From: Corynebacterium phocae
Lineage (GTDB): Bacteria > Actinomycetota > Actinomycetes > Mycobacteriales > Mycobacteriaceae
Reading direction: 5' to 3'
Length of the DNA stretch: 64,000 nt
Assembly: GCF_008693075.1 (NCBI RefSeq)
Contig: NZ_VXKJ01000037.1
Location: 286,207-350,206 of the forward strand
Notes under the pieces: model-generated
The model's database searches: none
Seen by the model: only the letters and a program-made list of their open reading frames with translations
What the model was told of the DNA's origin: nothing
Shown: one piece after another, positions 35,048-43,494 of the stretch
Layout: every line of letters begins with the position of its first letter
Position numbering within the stretch: the stretch's first letter is position 1
Position numbers and translations under genes: made by a program

Positions 35048-35884
35048 GTGGCACGTCATCTAGCCCCCCGGAGTAACTTTGCTATTGCCCGCTGGCTGCT
35101 GGCACTACTGGCAATCTCCGCTTTACTGTTGCTGGCCGGAGCCGTGGCTCTGCTTTCAAGCAAACCGTCCTTCCGGGCGGACCAGGTCCCAGTTACCACT
35201 GCGCCGGAGACCACTGCGCCGGAAACCGCTGGGCCGGAGACCGCTGGGCCGGATACAACAGCACCACCGACCAACTCCAGTGAGAACACGGTTATCAGCA
35301 GTCCGGCTAGCCTTAACCCCAGTGTGGAGGAATCTTCTCCCCCGCCACCGCCTCTGCCGCGAACTACTCCCGCTGATACGCTTATTTTGCTCGACACCTC
35401 GCACCGGATGGCACCGTTCTACCCGGCGGCCTCGGCCGAACTCGCGGCAACGGCGCAGGCGTTGGGAGCAGCCGGCAAACAGGTGGCGCTGTGGAACTAT
35501 TCATCACCGCTCAACCCGGGGATCACGGTGGGTTACCGCGATAACCTGGGCTTTGGGCCGGCACAGGACGTGGCAACGGCTGTTGTCCAATTTGGCACTG
35601 GGGGTGTGCCACAGACCCGCAGTGCCGTTCTCGCTGCGATCAATTACGCAGCGGCCGTGCCAGGCTCGCGGATAGTGTTGGTTACCGCTGGTACGGAAGC
35701 CGATATTGATGAAGCCGCTTTCATCCCAGCGCTGGAACAGGCTCTGGGCACTGGCGTGGAACTGGCGGTCATCCACCTTGGCCAGATGCCGGTTGATGAG
35801 GTGTTGCGTGAGCACGCCAAGACCTTTGCCCACCCTGCGATAGAAGCACTGCCAGAAACACTCTCCCAGGCCACTGGCGTGTAG
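35048..35884 (+). CDS. Membrane-anchored vWA-like domain protein
   Basis: The 278-aa protein has one N-terminal transmembrane helix (about 14-38, WLLALLAISALLLLAGAVAL). A low-complexity linker of Thr/Pro/Glu repeats (about 48-70) and a Pro-rich hinge follow, then a von Willebrand A-like fold (about 115-275). The expected metal site DxSxS reads DTSHR, so metal binding is doubtful. GTG 35048 follows GGGAG. The linker is encoded by a 15-bp tandem repeat. Ligand unknown. Confidence 0.7.
   Translation: MARHLAPRSNFAIARWLLALLAISALLLLAGAVALLSSKPSFRADQVPVTTAPETTAPETAGPETAGPDTTAPPTNSSENTVISSPASLNPSVEESSPPPPPLPRTTPADTLILLDTSHRMAPFYPAASAELAATAQALGAAGKQVALWNYSSPLNPGITVGYRDNLGFGPAQDVATAVVQFGTGGVPQTRSAVLAAINYAAAVPGSRIVLVTAGTEADIDEAAFIPALEQALGTGVELAVIHLGQMPVDEVLREHAKTFAHPAIEALPETLSQATGV
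35196..35255 (+). repeat. 15-bp tandem repeat, four copies, in the vWA protein linker
   Basis: ACC(A/G)CTG(C/G)GCCGGA(G/A/T) recurs at 35196, 35211, 35226 and 35241, each encoding a five-residue Thr/Ala/Pro/Glu-type unit. Copy number could vary by slippage without breaking the frame. Confidence 0.85.
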
Positions 35885-35910
35885 CCACGTTTTATAACTC
35901 CACACGCTAA

Positions 35911-35944
35911 CGCGGGGACGCGGCCAGGTGGCGGCGCCCCCGCG
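35911..35944. terminator. GC-rich hairpin between convergent genes
   Basis: CGCGGGG (35911-35917) pairs with CCCCGCG (35938-35944), with a smaller GCC/GGC stem inside. It lies between the vWA gene and the convergent MerR gene; no T tract is present. Confidence 0.35.
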
Positions 35945-35979
35945 AACTTGGCGGAGTGCAGGTATAAGGTGGGCCAGCG

Positions 35980-36519
35980 CTAAGAAGTGCGGCGGTTACG
36001 TAGCTCTGCTAGTTCGTCTAGGGTGACTACGTTGTCTTCACCCATGTGGTTAACGCGCTCGGATGGGAAAGCGGAGATGGTTCCGGTGAGCTCTTTAACT
36101 AGGCCCGGAACGGCGATACCAAAGACGCCCTGGCCGCCGGCCAGAAGGTCAATGACTTCATCACTGGAGCGGCACTCATAGACCGTGGTTCCGTCGGAGA
36201 CCAGGGTGAGTTCGGAGATCTCATGTACACCGCGGTCGCGAAGGGTGTCAACGGCAAGACGGATGTTTTGCAAGGAGATGCCGGTGTCCAGCAAGCGCTT
36301 AACAATCTTGAGTACCAGTACATCTTTGAAGGAATACAGGCGCTGGGAGCCGGAGCCGGTGGCGTTGCGAATGGAGGGCTTGACCAGATCGGTGCGTGCC
36401 CAGTAATCAAGTTGGCGGTAAGTAATACCGGCTACCTGGCAGGCGATGGGTACTCGGTAACCCACCTGTTCATCGGGTCCGATGTCAAAGAGGGAATCCT
36501 GCACGTAGGTGTCAGTCAT
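35980..36519 (-). CDS. MerR-family transcriptional regulator (second copy)
   Basis: The 179-aa regulator has a MerR winged helix (about 22-90: VGYRVPIACQVAGITYRQLDYWARTDLVKPS, then RLYSFKDVLVLKIVKRLLD) and a C-terminal segment ending ELAELRNRRTS. No metal-binding cysteines are seen. I used ATG 36519. It corresponds in position to cg1633 of C. glutamicum, the second MerR gene beside the FtsR locus. Its targets are unknown. Confidence 0.82.
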   Translation of the reverse strand: MTDTYVQDSLFDIGPDEQVGYRVPIACQVAGITYRQLDYWARTDLVKPSIRNATGSGSQRLYSFKDVLVLKIVKRLLDTGISLQNIRLAVDTLRDRGVHEISELTLVSDGTTVYECRSSDEVIDLLAGGQGVFGIAVPGLVKELTGTISAFPSERVNHMGEDNVVTLDELAELRNRRTS

Positions 36520-36683
36520 TAGATTTGCTCCGTCCATTTGTTCGCTTTAGACATAATTAAATGCCAGTTGGCTCGCTACGTCAACCCCACGAAGGGATCA
36601 CCAAGCGTCCGTTGTTCAAGTTCAAGTAGAACTTTAACCTCATCTAGGAGCAATTGCACCTTTAGTCACAGGCGTGTCATTCC

Positions 36684-37268
36684 CTATTTTTCGCCACTAC
36701 CCCCGTCATCGAGGTCAAAATCACCCATATCCAGCCCCCGGACAAGCTCCTCAAAATCGGCGTCTACCTGGGAATCCTGGCTGGATTCCCGGGGGGCCTC
36801 GGCCGTGATATTAGGGTCAACTCCAGCATCATCAGCGGGGGTAGCGTATTCCACATCAAGGTATTCCCGCAGGTCATCAGGCGTGGCAAAGACCGCTACT
36901 TGTGCAGCGACGTCCTCTTCCACCACCGGAGAAACCTTGAAGTGAGAGGCTATTACTACCGCATTGACTGGAGAAACTTCAAAGGTGTGTCCAGTTGCCG
37001 CGGTGACATCGAAGACAAAGGAGCCCTCATGGGAACTGACCAGCTCCACAACGGTTACCCCACCTAGTTCTTCAAGAAGGTCTATGAGGGAGATAATCGC
37101 GTGGCGCTGCCCGTCATCAACATCGCGCGTGATGGCGGCGGCAAGATCCGCCTCCGGGCCAGTGGCCCAGACGGGGATTACCTTGTGCTGCCCGGCCAGC
37201 TGAAAGGCAAAGCACCAGCCTTCGCTCCCGGGATGGGAATTTCCCAGGTACTCGAGACTAACTGACAT
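36684..37268 (-). CDS. DUF151 bifunctional-nuclease-family protein
   Basis: The 194-aa protein fits DUF151 (about 1-140: LPV-like KVIPVWATGPEADLAAAI, then SSHEGSFVFDV and NAVVIASHFKVSPVVEEDV) with a disordered acidic tail. Relatives are called bifunctional nucleases, but activity in actinobacteria is unproven. It starts 12 bp after the FtsR-like gene with GGGAGG close to the ATG. The order GarA-MerR-DUF151 is the same as Rv1827-Rv1829. Confidence 0.8.
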   Translation of the reverse strand: MSVSLEYLGNSHPGSEGWCFAFQLAGQHKVIPVWATGPEADLAAAITRDVDDGQRHAIISLIDLLEELGGVTVVELVSSHEGSFVFDVTAATGHTFEVSPVNAVVIASHFKVSPVVEEDVAAQVAVFATPDDLREYLDVEYATPADDAGVDPNITAEAPRESSQDSQVDADFEELVRGLDMGDFDLDDGGSGEK

Positions 37269-37280
37269 TTCCTCCCCCGC

Positions 37281-38021
37281 CTAAGCCTTGAATTCACGGC
37301 GCAGGTCAGTCTTGACCAGCATTCCGTGCAAGGAAACAACAAGGGCGGCCATTTGCTGGGAAAGCTCCTCGGCTTGCGCTGCAGCGGTATCTGATTTAGA
37401 CAGTTTCACCGGTGCGGCTACCTGGGAGATGAGATCTGCGTGACGCGAGGCGTTATTACGCAGAGTCTTCAGCTGGCGGTCGTTGAGACCGAAGGCCTTG
37501 AGTGCGGCAGCGGCGGAGGTCACGGCAACGTCATCGGTGGTATAAAAGCCGGAGGGATCTGGGGTGATGATTCCCAGCGCGGTGAACGCGGCTACATCTT
37601 CCGCTGTGGCTCCCGATTGCTCGGCCACATCCTGGTCGGTGAGCCTAGCTACCGCTGGGGTGCGGAACTGGTCCGCTTTGACCAGGGTATCCGCCTGCCC
37701 AGCGCCCACAATGGCGGTGACCTGACCGGAGTCCATGGCCTGCAGTTGCTCGCGGATAACCTTCAGCGGGGTGTAATTGTCCCGTTGGCTGGTGAGGATA
37801 AAACGCAGACGGTCCACGTCAGCTTCGGTGAAACGCCGGTAACCGGCGGGTGTACGGGACGGAGAAACGAGCCCCTCAGTCTCCAGGTAGCGGATCTTGG
37901 ACAGACTCACGTCCTCAAACTGGAGCTTGAGAAGATCGAAGACCACCCCGATGGACATGGCCTTGGTCTTCTTGGTGTTGTTCGGGCGGTAAGCCGCCGC
38001 GGATTTGCGTGCTGCGTTCAC
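37281..38021 (-). CDS. ftsR: MerR-type regulator FtsR-like
   Basis: The ~246-aa protein carries an N-terminal MerR helix-turn-helix (MSIGVVFDLLKLQFEDVSLSKIRYLETEGL..., then YRRFTEADVDRLRFIL) and a C-terminal effector-like region. Its place beside odhI matches FtsR (Cg1631), which activates ftsZ in C. glutamicum, and Rv1828. I chose GTG 38021; extending to 38123 adds residues unlike the family. An inverted repeat separates it from odhI. Confidence 0.85.
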   Translation of the reverse strand: MNAARKSAAAYRPNNTKKTKAMSIGVVFDLLKLQFEDVSLSKIRYLETEGLVSPSRTPAGYRRFTEADVDRLRFILTSQRDNYTPLKVIREQLQAMDSGQVTAIVGAGQADTLVKADQFRTPAVARLTDQDVAEQSGATAEDVAAFTALGIITPDPSGFYTTDDVAVTSAAAALKAFGLNDRQLKTLRNNASRHADLISQVAAPVKLSKSDTAAAQAEELSQQMAALVVSLHGMLVKTDLRREFKA

Positions 38022-38085
38022 GAAATTTTTACTCGCCGGTCTTGATAGTGGTGGATGGTTACTCTGCTGCCAATGGTGTAAAGCC

Positions 38086-38113
38086 GCACCCCCCCAAACT
38101 AACGCTGGGGTGC
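38086..38113 (-). terminator. Hairpin between odhI and the ftsR-like gene
   Basis: GCACCCC (38086-38092) pairs with GGGGTGC (38107-38113). It lies 16 bp after the odhI stop on the minus strand, followed by GGCTTTAC rather than a strong T tract, so it may only partly terminate. Confidence 0.4.
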
Positions 38114-38128
38114 GACGTCCCACGTGGC

Positions 38129-38554
38129 TTACTCGGCCGCGATGAATACCAGGCGGAACTTGCCAATCTGGATTTCATCACCAACGCTGAGCTCCTGGGA
38201 GTTGCGTGGCTCGCGGTTAACGTAGGTGCCGTTGAGGGAGCCTACGTCCACTACCTCAAACTTGCCCTCACTCACGCGGAACTCCGCGTGGCGGCGGGAA
38301 ACGGTGACGTCATCGAGGAAGATGTCCGCCTCTGGGTGACGGCCAGCGGTGGTGGTGGGCTGGTCAAGCAAGAAGCGAGCTCCCGCGTTAGGGCCGCGTT
38401 TGACAACTAGAAGAGCCTGATCCTGAGGAAGGTTATCAGCGCCCGCTACCGGACTATCGGTGGCAGCACCTGATTCCATTTCCTTCAAAAGATCAGCACG
38501 GAATACAGACGTGGTTTCGACCTGTGGCTCCTGGGCGCCGTTGTTTTCGGTCAT
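38129..38554 (-). CDS. odhI: FHA-domain regulator OdhI/GarA
   Basis: OdhI (141 aa) inhibits the 2-oxoglutarate dehydrogenase complex when unphosphorylated and is switched off by serine/threonine kinases. The phosphorylation motif ETTSVFRADLL sits at about residues 12-22, with the two adjacent threonines. The FHA domain (about 50-135) has GRHPEADIFLDD, SRRHAEF and LNGTYVN. ATG 38554 follows a strong GGAGG. Residue for residue it is close to the C. glutamicum protein. Confidence 0.96.
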   Translation of the reverse strand: MTENNGAQEPQVETTSVFRADLLKEMESGAATDSPVAGADNLPQDQALLVVKRGPNAGARFLLDQPTTTAGRHPEADIFLDDVTVSRRHAEFRVSEGKFEVVDVGSLNGTYVNREPRNSQELSVGDEIQIGKFRLVFIAAE

Positions 38555-38659
38555 TTTTACCTCCGATTGGTCGGACAAAAGTTTACTTGCGGTTGAAAAA
38601 CTACTCGGTCTCAATCATAGCCGGGTTCGGGCCTTGAGGATCAAGTAGCCCAATTTATT

Positions 38660-40951
38660 TTAGCGGAAAATATTTCCGATACCGCTCACCACCGAATTTC
38701 CGGAACCGGTCAGGGGGTTGTCGGAGACCATGTATGTCCAAGTAGCTGAAGGCCGGGCAAGGCCCGCGTCTTCCATATGCACGCCCTGGGCGTCTATGAG
38801 CGCCTCCCGGAAGGTTGTTACGGAGTCCTCCACGGCCCGCTGCGCCACATCCTTAAATTCGCGCACGGCAATCCGGTGGTACTCGGTCAAGGGTGTTTCC
38901 CGCGCAATGGCGCGCAGGTGAATGGATTCGCGGACATCATCCATGAGTTCCAGGTGGTCTGCCCAGGAGAGATCTAGGTGATAGAGCATGATTTCCCGGG
39001 CCGCGGCCACGCGTACGTCTTTGTCCAAGTGTTCAAGCTCCGCAGCGCGCTCAGGCGCGCGTTGGGATAGCTCTTCCCAGGCCTTGTCCGTATCCAGCAG
39101 CTGGGCGCGGCGCTCGTCGATGATCACGCGTTGATCGGCAAGGAGCTGGTTGTACTTCCAGGTCTGGGAATGGATTTCTAACAGTTGACCTTCGGTAACG
39201 CGCTGGCAGTGCGCCACAAAGTCGGACACTCGTTTGGAGTCAACCCTGCCGTCTGGGGAGGGCTGGACAGACAAGGATTCGTCTTCCCCGCCCTGGCGCA
39301 CCACGTCGTCATCAAGGGAGACAAAAAAGACCGATAACCCCGGGTCCCCCTGGCGGCCGGCGCGGCCGCGCAGCTGGTTGTCCAGGCGCGCAGTGCGGTG
39401 GCGGGAGGTGCCAATAACTGCCAGTCCCCCGCGTTCAACCACTGCCGCGCGGTCTGCCTCATCCGCGCCGCCCAGCTTGATGTCCGTGCCGCGCCCGGCC
39501 ATCTGAGTAGAAACGGTCACCCGGCCCACGTCTCCGGCCTCGGCCACAATCCGTGCTTCCTCCGCATCGTTTTTGGCGTTGAGAACGTTGACCTCAATCC
39601 CCCGTTCCTGCAGGACCTCCGCCAGGGCCTCGGATTCAGCCACGTCGTGGGTTCCTACCAGCACGGGTTGGCCGGTGGAATGGAGCTCGACGATTTCTTC
39701 AACAATGGCCCGGTTTTTATCCTCAGCAGTGGCAAAAATTCGGTCCGCTTCATCGAAGCGGCGGAGCTCCTTGTTGCGGTCAATGACGGACACGCCCAGC
39801 CCGTAGAACTGCGTGAGTTGCTCGGTGGCCTCCACTGCGGTGCCGGTCATCCCGCAGACCACCGGATAGCGGCGCATGAGCTCCTGCAAAGTGATGGTGT
39901 CTAGGATCCGGCCGCCCTCGGATACCTCCAAGCCTTCCTTTGCCTCCACGGCCGCCTGCAGTCCGTCTGGCCAGCGCTGTAGGTCTGCCACCCGCCCGCG
40001 GGAGGCGTCAATCAACTGCAGCTTGCCGTCAACGACTATGTAATGGATATCACGGATAAGCAGTGCCTTAGCGTGCAGCGCCAGGTTTACCTTAACCAGC
40101 ACCGTGCCAATGTTGTCCTCGGAGTACAGCGAGTCAAGGCCCAGCTCCTTTTCCACACGGGCGGCTCCGGGCTCAGTGAGGTGGACCGTGCGCCCGTCCT
40201 CACTGATCTGGTAGTCCAGCCCCTCGCGCAACCTGGCCACCACGTTGGTGATGTGCCCGGTGGGTGCCTCCCCCGGCCGGTTGCCGGCCAAGACCAGCGG
40301 CACCAGGGCCTCGTCCACCAGCACCGAGTCCGCCTCATCCACCAGCGCCACATCCGCCGGCGCCTGAACGGTCTGGGAGCGGTCCGTGATTTGGTTGTCC
40401 CGCAAAACGTCAAAGCCCACTTCGTTGACTGGGGCGTAGACAATATCGGCCCGGTAGGCCTCCCGGCGCTGTTCCGGCCCCAGCTTCTCCGTTACCGAGG
40501 ACACTGTGAGCCCAAAGAACTCCACCAGCGGGCGCATCCATTCCGCGTCGCGGGCAGCCAGGTAGTCATTAACGGTGATGAGGTGAACGCGCTTGCCGGT
40601 AAGCGCAAACCCGGTGGCGGCCATGGCCCCCACCAAGGTCTTGCCTTCGCCGGTGGCCATCTGGATGACGTCGCCTTCCAGCAGCCGCAGGACGGCTTGG
40701 GACTGTACATGGAAGGGGTGCATACCCAGCTTGCGTTCGCTAGCTACTGCGAGCGCGGCTAGGAAGGTGGACTTATCCGCAATAACCCCCTCCTGCACGG
40801 ATTCGCGTGCGGCCTGTGTCACGGCGGCATCGTCAAGAGCTGCCAGTGAGGCGGTGGCCTCCCGGGAGTTGTCAACTACCGTTTTTGACTTCTTGTCATT
40901 GCGGTCGGCTTGCGCGCCCATAGCCTTCCAAAACCAGTCGAATGCACCCAT
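38660..40951 (-). CDS. secA2: Accessory Sec translocase ATPase SecA2
   Basis: SecA2 (763 aa) is the second SecA ATPase of actinobacteria and exports a limited set of proteins. Visible are Walker A (MATGEGKT, about 98-105), the DEADSVLVDEA Walker B block, GMTGTAVEATEQL, AGRGTDIKLGG and the RGRAGRQGDPG motif VI. It lacks the C-terminal zinc-binding tail of SecA1 and is shorter, as expected for SecA2. A perfect GAGGAGGT precedes ATG 40951. Location beside odhI is conserved in this genus. Confidence 0.94.
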   Translation of the reverse strand: MGAFDWFWKAMGAQADRNDKKSKTVVDNSREATASLAALDDAAVTQAARESVQEGVIADKSTFLAALAVASERKLGMHPFHVQSQAVLRLLEGDVIQMATGEGKTLVGAMAATGFALTGKRVHLITVNDYLAARDAEWMRPLVEFFGLTVSSVTEKLGPEQRREAYRADIVYAPVNEVGFDVLRDNQITDRSQTVQAPADVALVDEADSVLVDEALVPLVLAGNRPGEAPTGHITNVVARLREGLDYQISEDGRTVHLTEPGAARVEKELGLDSLYSEDNIGTVLVKVNLALHAKALLIRDIHYIVVDGKLQLIDASRGRVADLQRWPDGLQAAVEAKEGLEVSEGGRILDTITLQELMRRYPVVCGMTGTAVEATEQLTQFYGLGVSVIDRNKELRRFDEADRIFATAEDKNRAIVEEIVELHSTGQPVLVGTHDVAESEALAEVLQERGIEVNVLNAKNDAEEARIVAEAGDVGRVTVSTQMAGRGTDIKLGGADEADRAAVVERGGLAVIGTSRHRTARLDNQLRGRAGRQGDPGLSVFFVSLDDDVVRQGGEDESLSVQPSPDGRVDSKRVSDFVAHCQRVTEGQLLEIHSQTWKYNQLLADQRVIIDERRAQLLDTDKAWEELSQRAPERAAELEHLDKDVRVAAAREIMLYHLDLSWADHLELMDDVRESIHLRAIARETPLTEYHRIAVREFKDVAQRAVEDSVTTFREALIDAQGVHMEDAGLARPSATWTYMVSDNPLTGSGNSVVSGIGNIFR

Positions 40952-41038
40952 GTGTGACCTCCTCTAGAAATTCTTACCAATACGACCTTAGTCGCGCCCG
41001 TCTTCCCGTTGCAGGCCGGGGGCGTTATTGTAGAAACT

Positions 41039-42181
41039 ATGCAATCCGTGAATGTGTCAGTACCGTCTAGCACCGGATCAAAGATGGCAGGAACCATCGA
41101 TTTTCCGGACACCACCCCCACAGCTTTCGCCATCTTCGCGCATTGCTTTGCCGGCTCGCGCCACACCCCCGGCGCCGCCCGCACGTCAAAGCAGCTAACC
41201 CACCACGGGATTGCCACGCTGCGCTTTGACTTTCCCGGGCTGGGCCAATCTGAAGGTAGCTTTGCAAAGACCAGTTTTTCCCAGAACGTAAGCGATATCA
41301 AGGCGGCGGCTGCCTGGCTCACAGAGAACTATCACGCGCCCCAGCTGCTTATCGGCCACTCGCTGGGCGGCGCGGCAGCGCTAGCGGCCGGCTCCACAAT
41401 TAGCTCCCTGCGCGGCGTGGCCACCATCGGCGCACCCTTTGACCCAGCGCACTCCGTGCTGCACTACGCAGACAAGATTGGGGAGGTAGATGAGGCCGGG
41501 CAGGTGGAGGTTACCCTGGGCGGGCGCACGTTGACTATTTCCCGTTTCTTCTTAGAGGACCTGGCAGACACAGATCCGGTGGTCTACCTGCGGAAGCTCA
41601 AAAAGCCGCTGATGATCTTGCACTCTCCGGTGGATACCACCGTGGGGGTGGACAACGCCCAAAATATCTTCCGCATGACGCGCTACCCCAAGTCCCTAGT
41701 TGCCCTGGATAAGGCAGATCACTTGCTTACCAAGCAGGGCGCGGCCGCCCGCGCTGCGGACTTAATTGGGTCGTGGTCAGATGAGTTCATTGTGCCGGAC
41801 TTTGCACCGGAGGACGTGGGCCCTGATGCCGTAGTAGCCCGGACTGCCATTGGCACCAATTTCGGGGTGGTGGCCCGGACACACAACCGCAATATCTCCG
41901 CAGACCGCACGCGGGCGGAGGGTGGTAAGGACCAGGGGGTCACTCCGGAGGGGTTGCTCATGTCCGCTATTGCTACCGCGTCAGCACAGGCTGTCAAAGC
42001 CAAGGCCCGGGAGCTCAAAGTCAGGTTGGCCGATGCCGCCTTTGAACGCTCCGTAGAACTGCTCCCGGCCGCAGGAACAGATCTTGACCACGTCGTTCGC
42101 CAGCAACTTCTGCTAGCGGCGCAGCACAGCCCACTGGACAGCGTTCTGGGACGGGCCACGATCACGGAAGTTGAGGCTTAA
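41039..42181 (+). CDS. Alpha/beta hydrolase fused to OsmC-like domain
   Basis: The 380-aa protein combines an N-terminal alpha/beta hydrolase (about 1-255) with an OsmC/Ohr-like domain (about 260-378). The hydrolase part has HCFAGSRH, FDFPGLGQSEG and the nucleophile elbow GHSLGGAAAL. The C-terminal part starts around TAIGTNFGVVARTHNR and has DLDHVVRQQLLLAAQHSP. Such fusions are seen in other bacteria; the function is unknown. The Cys residues expected in active OsmC are not seen, so peroxidase activity is doubtful. No Shine-Dalgarno precedes ATG 41039. Confidence 0.82.
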   Translation: MQSVNVSVPSSTGSKMAGTIDFPDTTPTAFAIFAHCFAGSRHTPGAARTSKQLTHHGIATLRFDFPGLGQSEGSFAKTSFSQNVSDIKAAAAWLTENYHAPQLLIGHSLGGAAALAAGSTISSLRGVATIGAPFDPAHSVLHYADKIGEVDEAGQVEVTLGGRTLTISRFFLEDLADTDPVVYLRKLKKPLMILHSPVDTTVGVDNAQNIFRMTRYPKSLVALDKADHLLTKQGAAARAADLIGSWSDEFIVPDFAPEDVGPDAVVARTAIGTNFGVVARTHNRNISADRTRAEGGKDQGVTPEGLLMSAIATASAQAVKAKARELKVRLADAAFERSVELLPAAGTDLDHVVRQQLLLAAQHSPLDSVLGRATITEVEA

Positions 42182-42182
42182 C

Positions 42183-42587
42183 ATGACTGTTCATAATCCA
42201 CTCGCGGACGGTTCCCGCTGCCCCTGCGGTACCGGCTTGCAGTACGGGCAGTGCTGCGGGCGCTACCACGCCGGTGCGGCTGCACCAACGGCTGAAACCC
42301 TGATGCGTTCGCGCTTTACCGCCTTTGTTACCGGTGATGAAGCATATCTTTTGCGCACCTGGGACCCCGAAACCCGGCCGTTTGACCTGGCGTTGAAAGA
42401 AACCTCTATCAAGTTCTACCGGCTAGACATCCTAGACGCCGTGGCCGGCGGGCCCTTAGACGCCACTGGTGAGGTGGAATTTGAGGCCTTCTACAAGGGT
42501 AGTTCGGTGGGGTCGCAGCGCGAGCGTTCCACCTTCCGGCGCGTGGACGGAAAGTGGGTCTACAGCGCTGGTGAACTGGGCGATTAA
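42183..42587 (+). CDS. YchJ/UPF0225 family SEC-C motif protein
   Basis: The 134-aa protein has a metal-binding motif CPCGTGLQYGQCCGRYH (about residues 13-29), then the family pattern TAETLMRSRFTAFVTGDEAYLLRTW. The rest is an NTF2-like fold with FEAFYKG. The motif resembles the SEC-C zinc motif. The biochemical role is unknown. The start lies one base past the previous stop (TAACATG), so the two are co-expressed. Confidence 0.86.
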   Translation: MTVHNPLADGSRCPCGTGLQYGQCCGRYHAGAAAPTAETLMRSRFTAFVTGDEAYLLRTWDPETRPFDLALKETSIKFYRLDILDAVAGGPLDATGEVEFEAFYKGSSVGSQRERSTFRRVDGKWVYSAGELGD

Positions 42588-42639
42588 CACCTGTGAGAAA
42601 ACGTGTTGTAACCTATTCGAGCAGCCATAAAGGCCGCAA

Positions 42640-42716
42640 CGGGCTATGGCGCAGCTTGGTAGCGCACTACACTGGGGGTGTAGGGGTCGCAGGTTCAAAT
42701 CCTGTTAGCCCGACCA
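42640..42716 (+). tRNA. tRNA-Pro (anticodon GGG)
   Basis: The acceptor stem CGGGCTA (42640-42646) pairs perfectly with TAGCCCG (42706-42712), followed by A and an encoded CCA. The anticodon stem CTACA/TGTAG holds the loop CTGGGGG, giving GGG. The T arm GCAGGTTCAAATCCTG is standard. A strong terminator follows directly. Confidence 0.97.
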
Positions 42717-42718
42717 TT

Positions 42719-42757
42719 ATCAGGCCAGAACAATCACTTGTTCTGGCCTGATTTTTC
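42719..42757 (+). terminator. Terminator after tRNA-Pro
   Basis: A perfect 15-bp stem (42719-42733 with 42738-42752) closed by a TCAC loop is followed by TTTTC. It starts three bases after the tRNA's CCA end. Confidence 0.95.
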
Positions 42758-42887
42758 TTATCCTGCACCGCGCCCACCCCGATATGAGAGCTCTGAGGGG
42801 ATCTTCGGAAACGGGGCTCTTCGGAAATGAGCGTCCTGCCGTGGGTGTGGTGTTGAGGTATTTCTTGTCAAGGTTGGGTCCGCTAGC

Positions 42888-43046
42888 GTGGTGCATCTGT
42901 ATCCCGCGATAGACCTGATGTCGCGGCGGGAAGCAGCCAAGGCTACGGCACAGTGGATGGAGGAGTTCTACAACCGGAAACGCCGGCATTCCAGCATCAA
43001 CATACTGGCTCGGGAGCACGCAGCTGGAGCCGGCGCAAACGCAAAA
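42888..43046 (+). pseudogene. IS3-family transposase C-terminal remnant
   Basis: The plus-strand frame reads AKATAQWMEEFYNRKRRHSS followed by INILA, the typical C-terminal end of IS3-family OrfB (EWIEVFYNRxRRHSxLGYLSP). Nothing upstream gives the DDE catalytic core, and the frame soon runs into a terminator for the opposite gene. It is therefore a decayed fragment inserted near the tRNA. No inverted repeats or target duplication could be identified. Confidence 0.7.
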
Positions 43047-43069
43047 GCGCCCGGCCGAAGCCGGGCGTC
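43042..43069 (-). terminator. Terminator of the MT0933-like gene (minus strand)
   Basis: CGCCCGGC (43048-43055), loop CGAA, GCCGGGCG (43060-43067). Read on the minus strand the stem is followed by CTTTTGCG. It lies 35 bp after the stop of the minus-strand gene and marks where the IS remnant ends. Confidence 0.8.
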
Positions 43070-43102
43070 CAGCGATTTTCCTACCGCGAAGAAGGCGTAG
43101 CC

Positions 43103-43315
43103 TTAGCGCTGTGCTTCCGGATTGTTCGTGCCGTGATCCGCGTTGTTCTGCCCAATGTGCTCATCGGCCTTCTGGCGCGCCTTGTCAATTTTGTCGGCGT
43201 GCTTGTTACCTAGCTTGTCCTTGGCCACGTCAGCTGCTTTGTCCAAAGCGGAGTCGGAGATCTTCTCCCCTTTTTCAGAATTCAGCAGGCCTTTTGCTTT
43301 ATCGAAGATACCCAT
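43103..43315 (-). CDS. MT0933-like antitoxin-family protein
   Basis: The 70-aa protein starts MGIFDKAKGLLNSEKGEKIS and continues DKAADVAKDKLGNKHADKIDKA, matching the MT0933/Rv0909-like antitoxin family (short, Lys/Asp/Ala-rich, helical). AAAGGA lies nine bases before ATG 43315. In M. tuberculosis the partner is a toxin gene next door (Rv0910); no toxin-like gene is visible here, so the protein may have another job such as in stress. A terminator follows. Confidence 0.72.
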   Translation of the reverse strand: MGIFDKAKGLLNSEKGEKISDSALDKAADVAKDKLGNKHADKIDKARQKADEHIGQNNADHGTNNPEAQR

Positions 43316-43440
43316 GTGCGTATTCCTTTCAAATAAAATAACTTAAACTTTTCTTAGCTACCTTGCCTATTGTAGTCCTCCCGCCGGTCGCTGCGACATC
43401 CGGGGCCAGGTTCGCAAAGGCCACACCAGAGGTTTCGTGT

Positions 43441-43472
43441 CCTAGCACCGGGTTAAACCCCGTGTTGCTAGG
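43441..43472. promoter_or_regulatory. Inverted repeat at the adenine methyltransferase promoter
   Basis: CCTAGCA (43441-43447) and TGCTAGG (43466-43472) flank an inner GGGTTAAACCC symmetric core. A TAGAAT -10 hexamer follows at 43482-43487, so a protein bound to the repeat would cover the -35 region. Confidence 0.5.
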
Positions 43473-43481
43473 GCGGACTAC

Positions 43482-43487
43482 TAGAAT
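43482..43487 (+). promoter_or_regulatory. -10 element, probable leaderless methyltransferase mRNA
   Basis: TAGAAT ends seven bases before ATG 43495; no ribosome-binding site is present. Confidence 0.5.
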
Positions 43488-43494
43488 TAAGCCC

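Noticed and set aside
42719..42757. Integrase attachment site in the tRNA-Pro 3' end
   Set aside because: No second copy of the tRNA 3' end was seen downstream and no integrase gene is present; the sequence after the tRNA is a terminator.
43363..43494. N-terminal extension of the adenine methyltransferase from 43363
   Set aside because: It would include the promoter, hairpin and -10 element, and the added residues resemble no methyltransferase.
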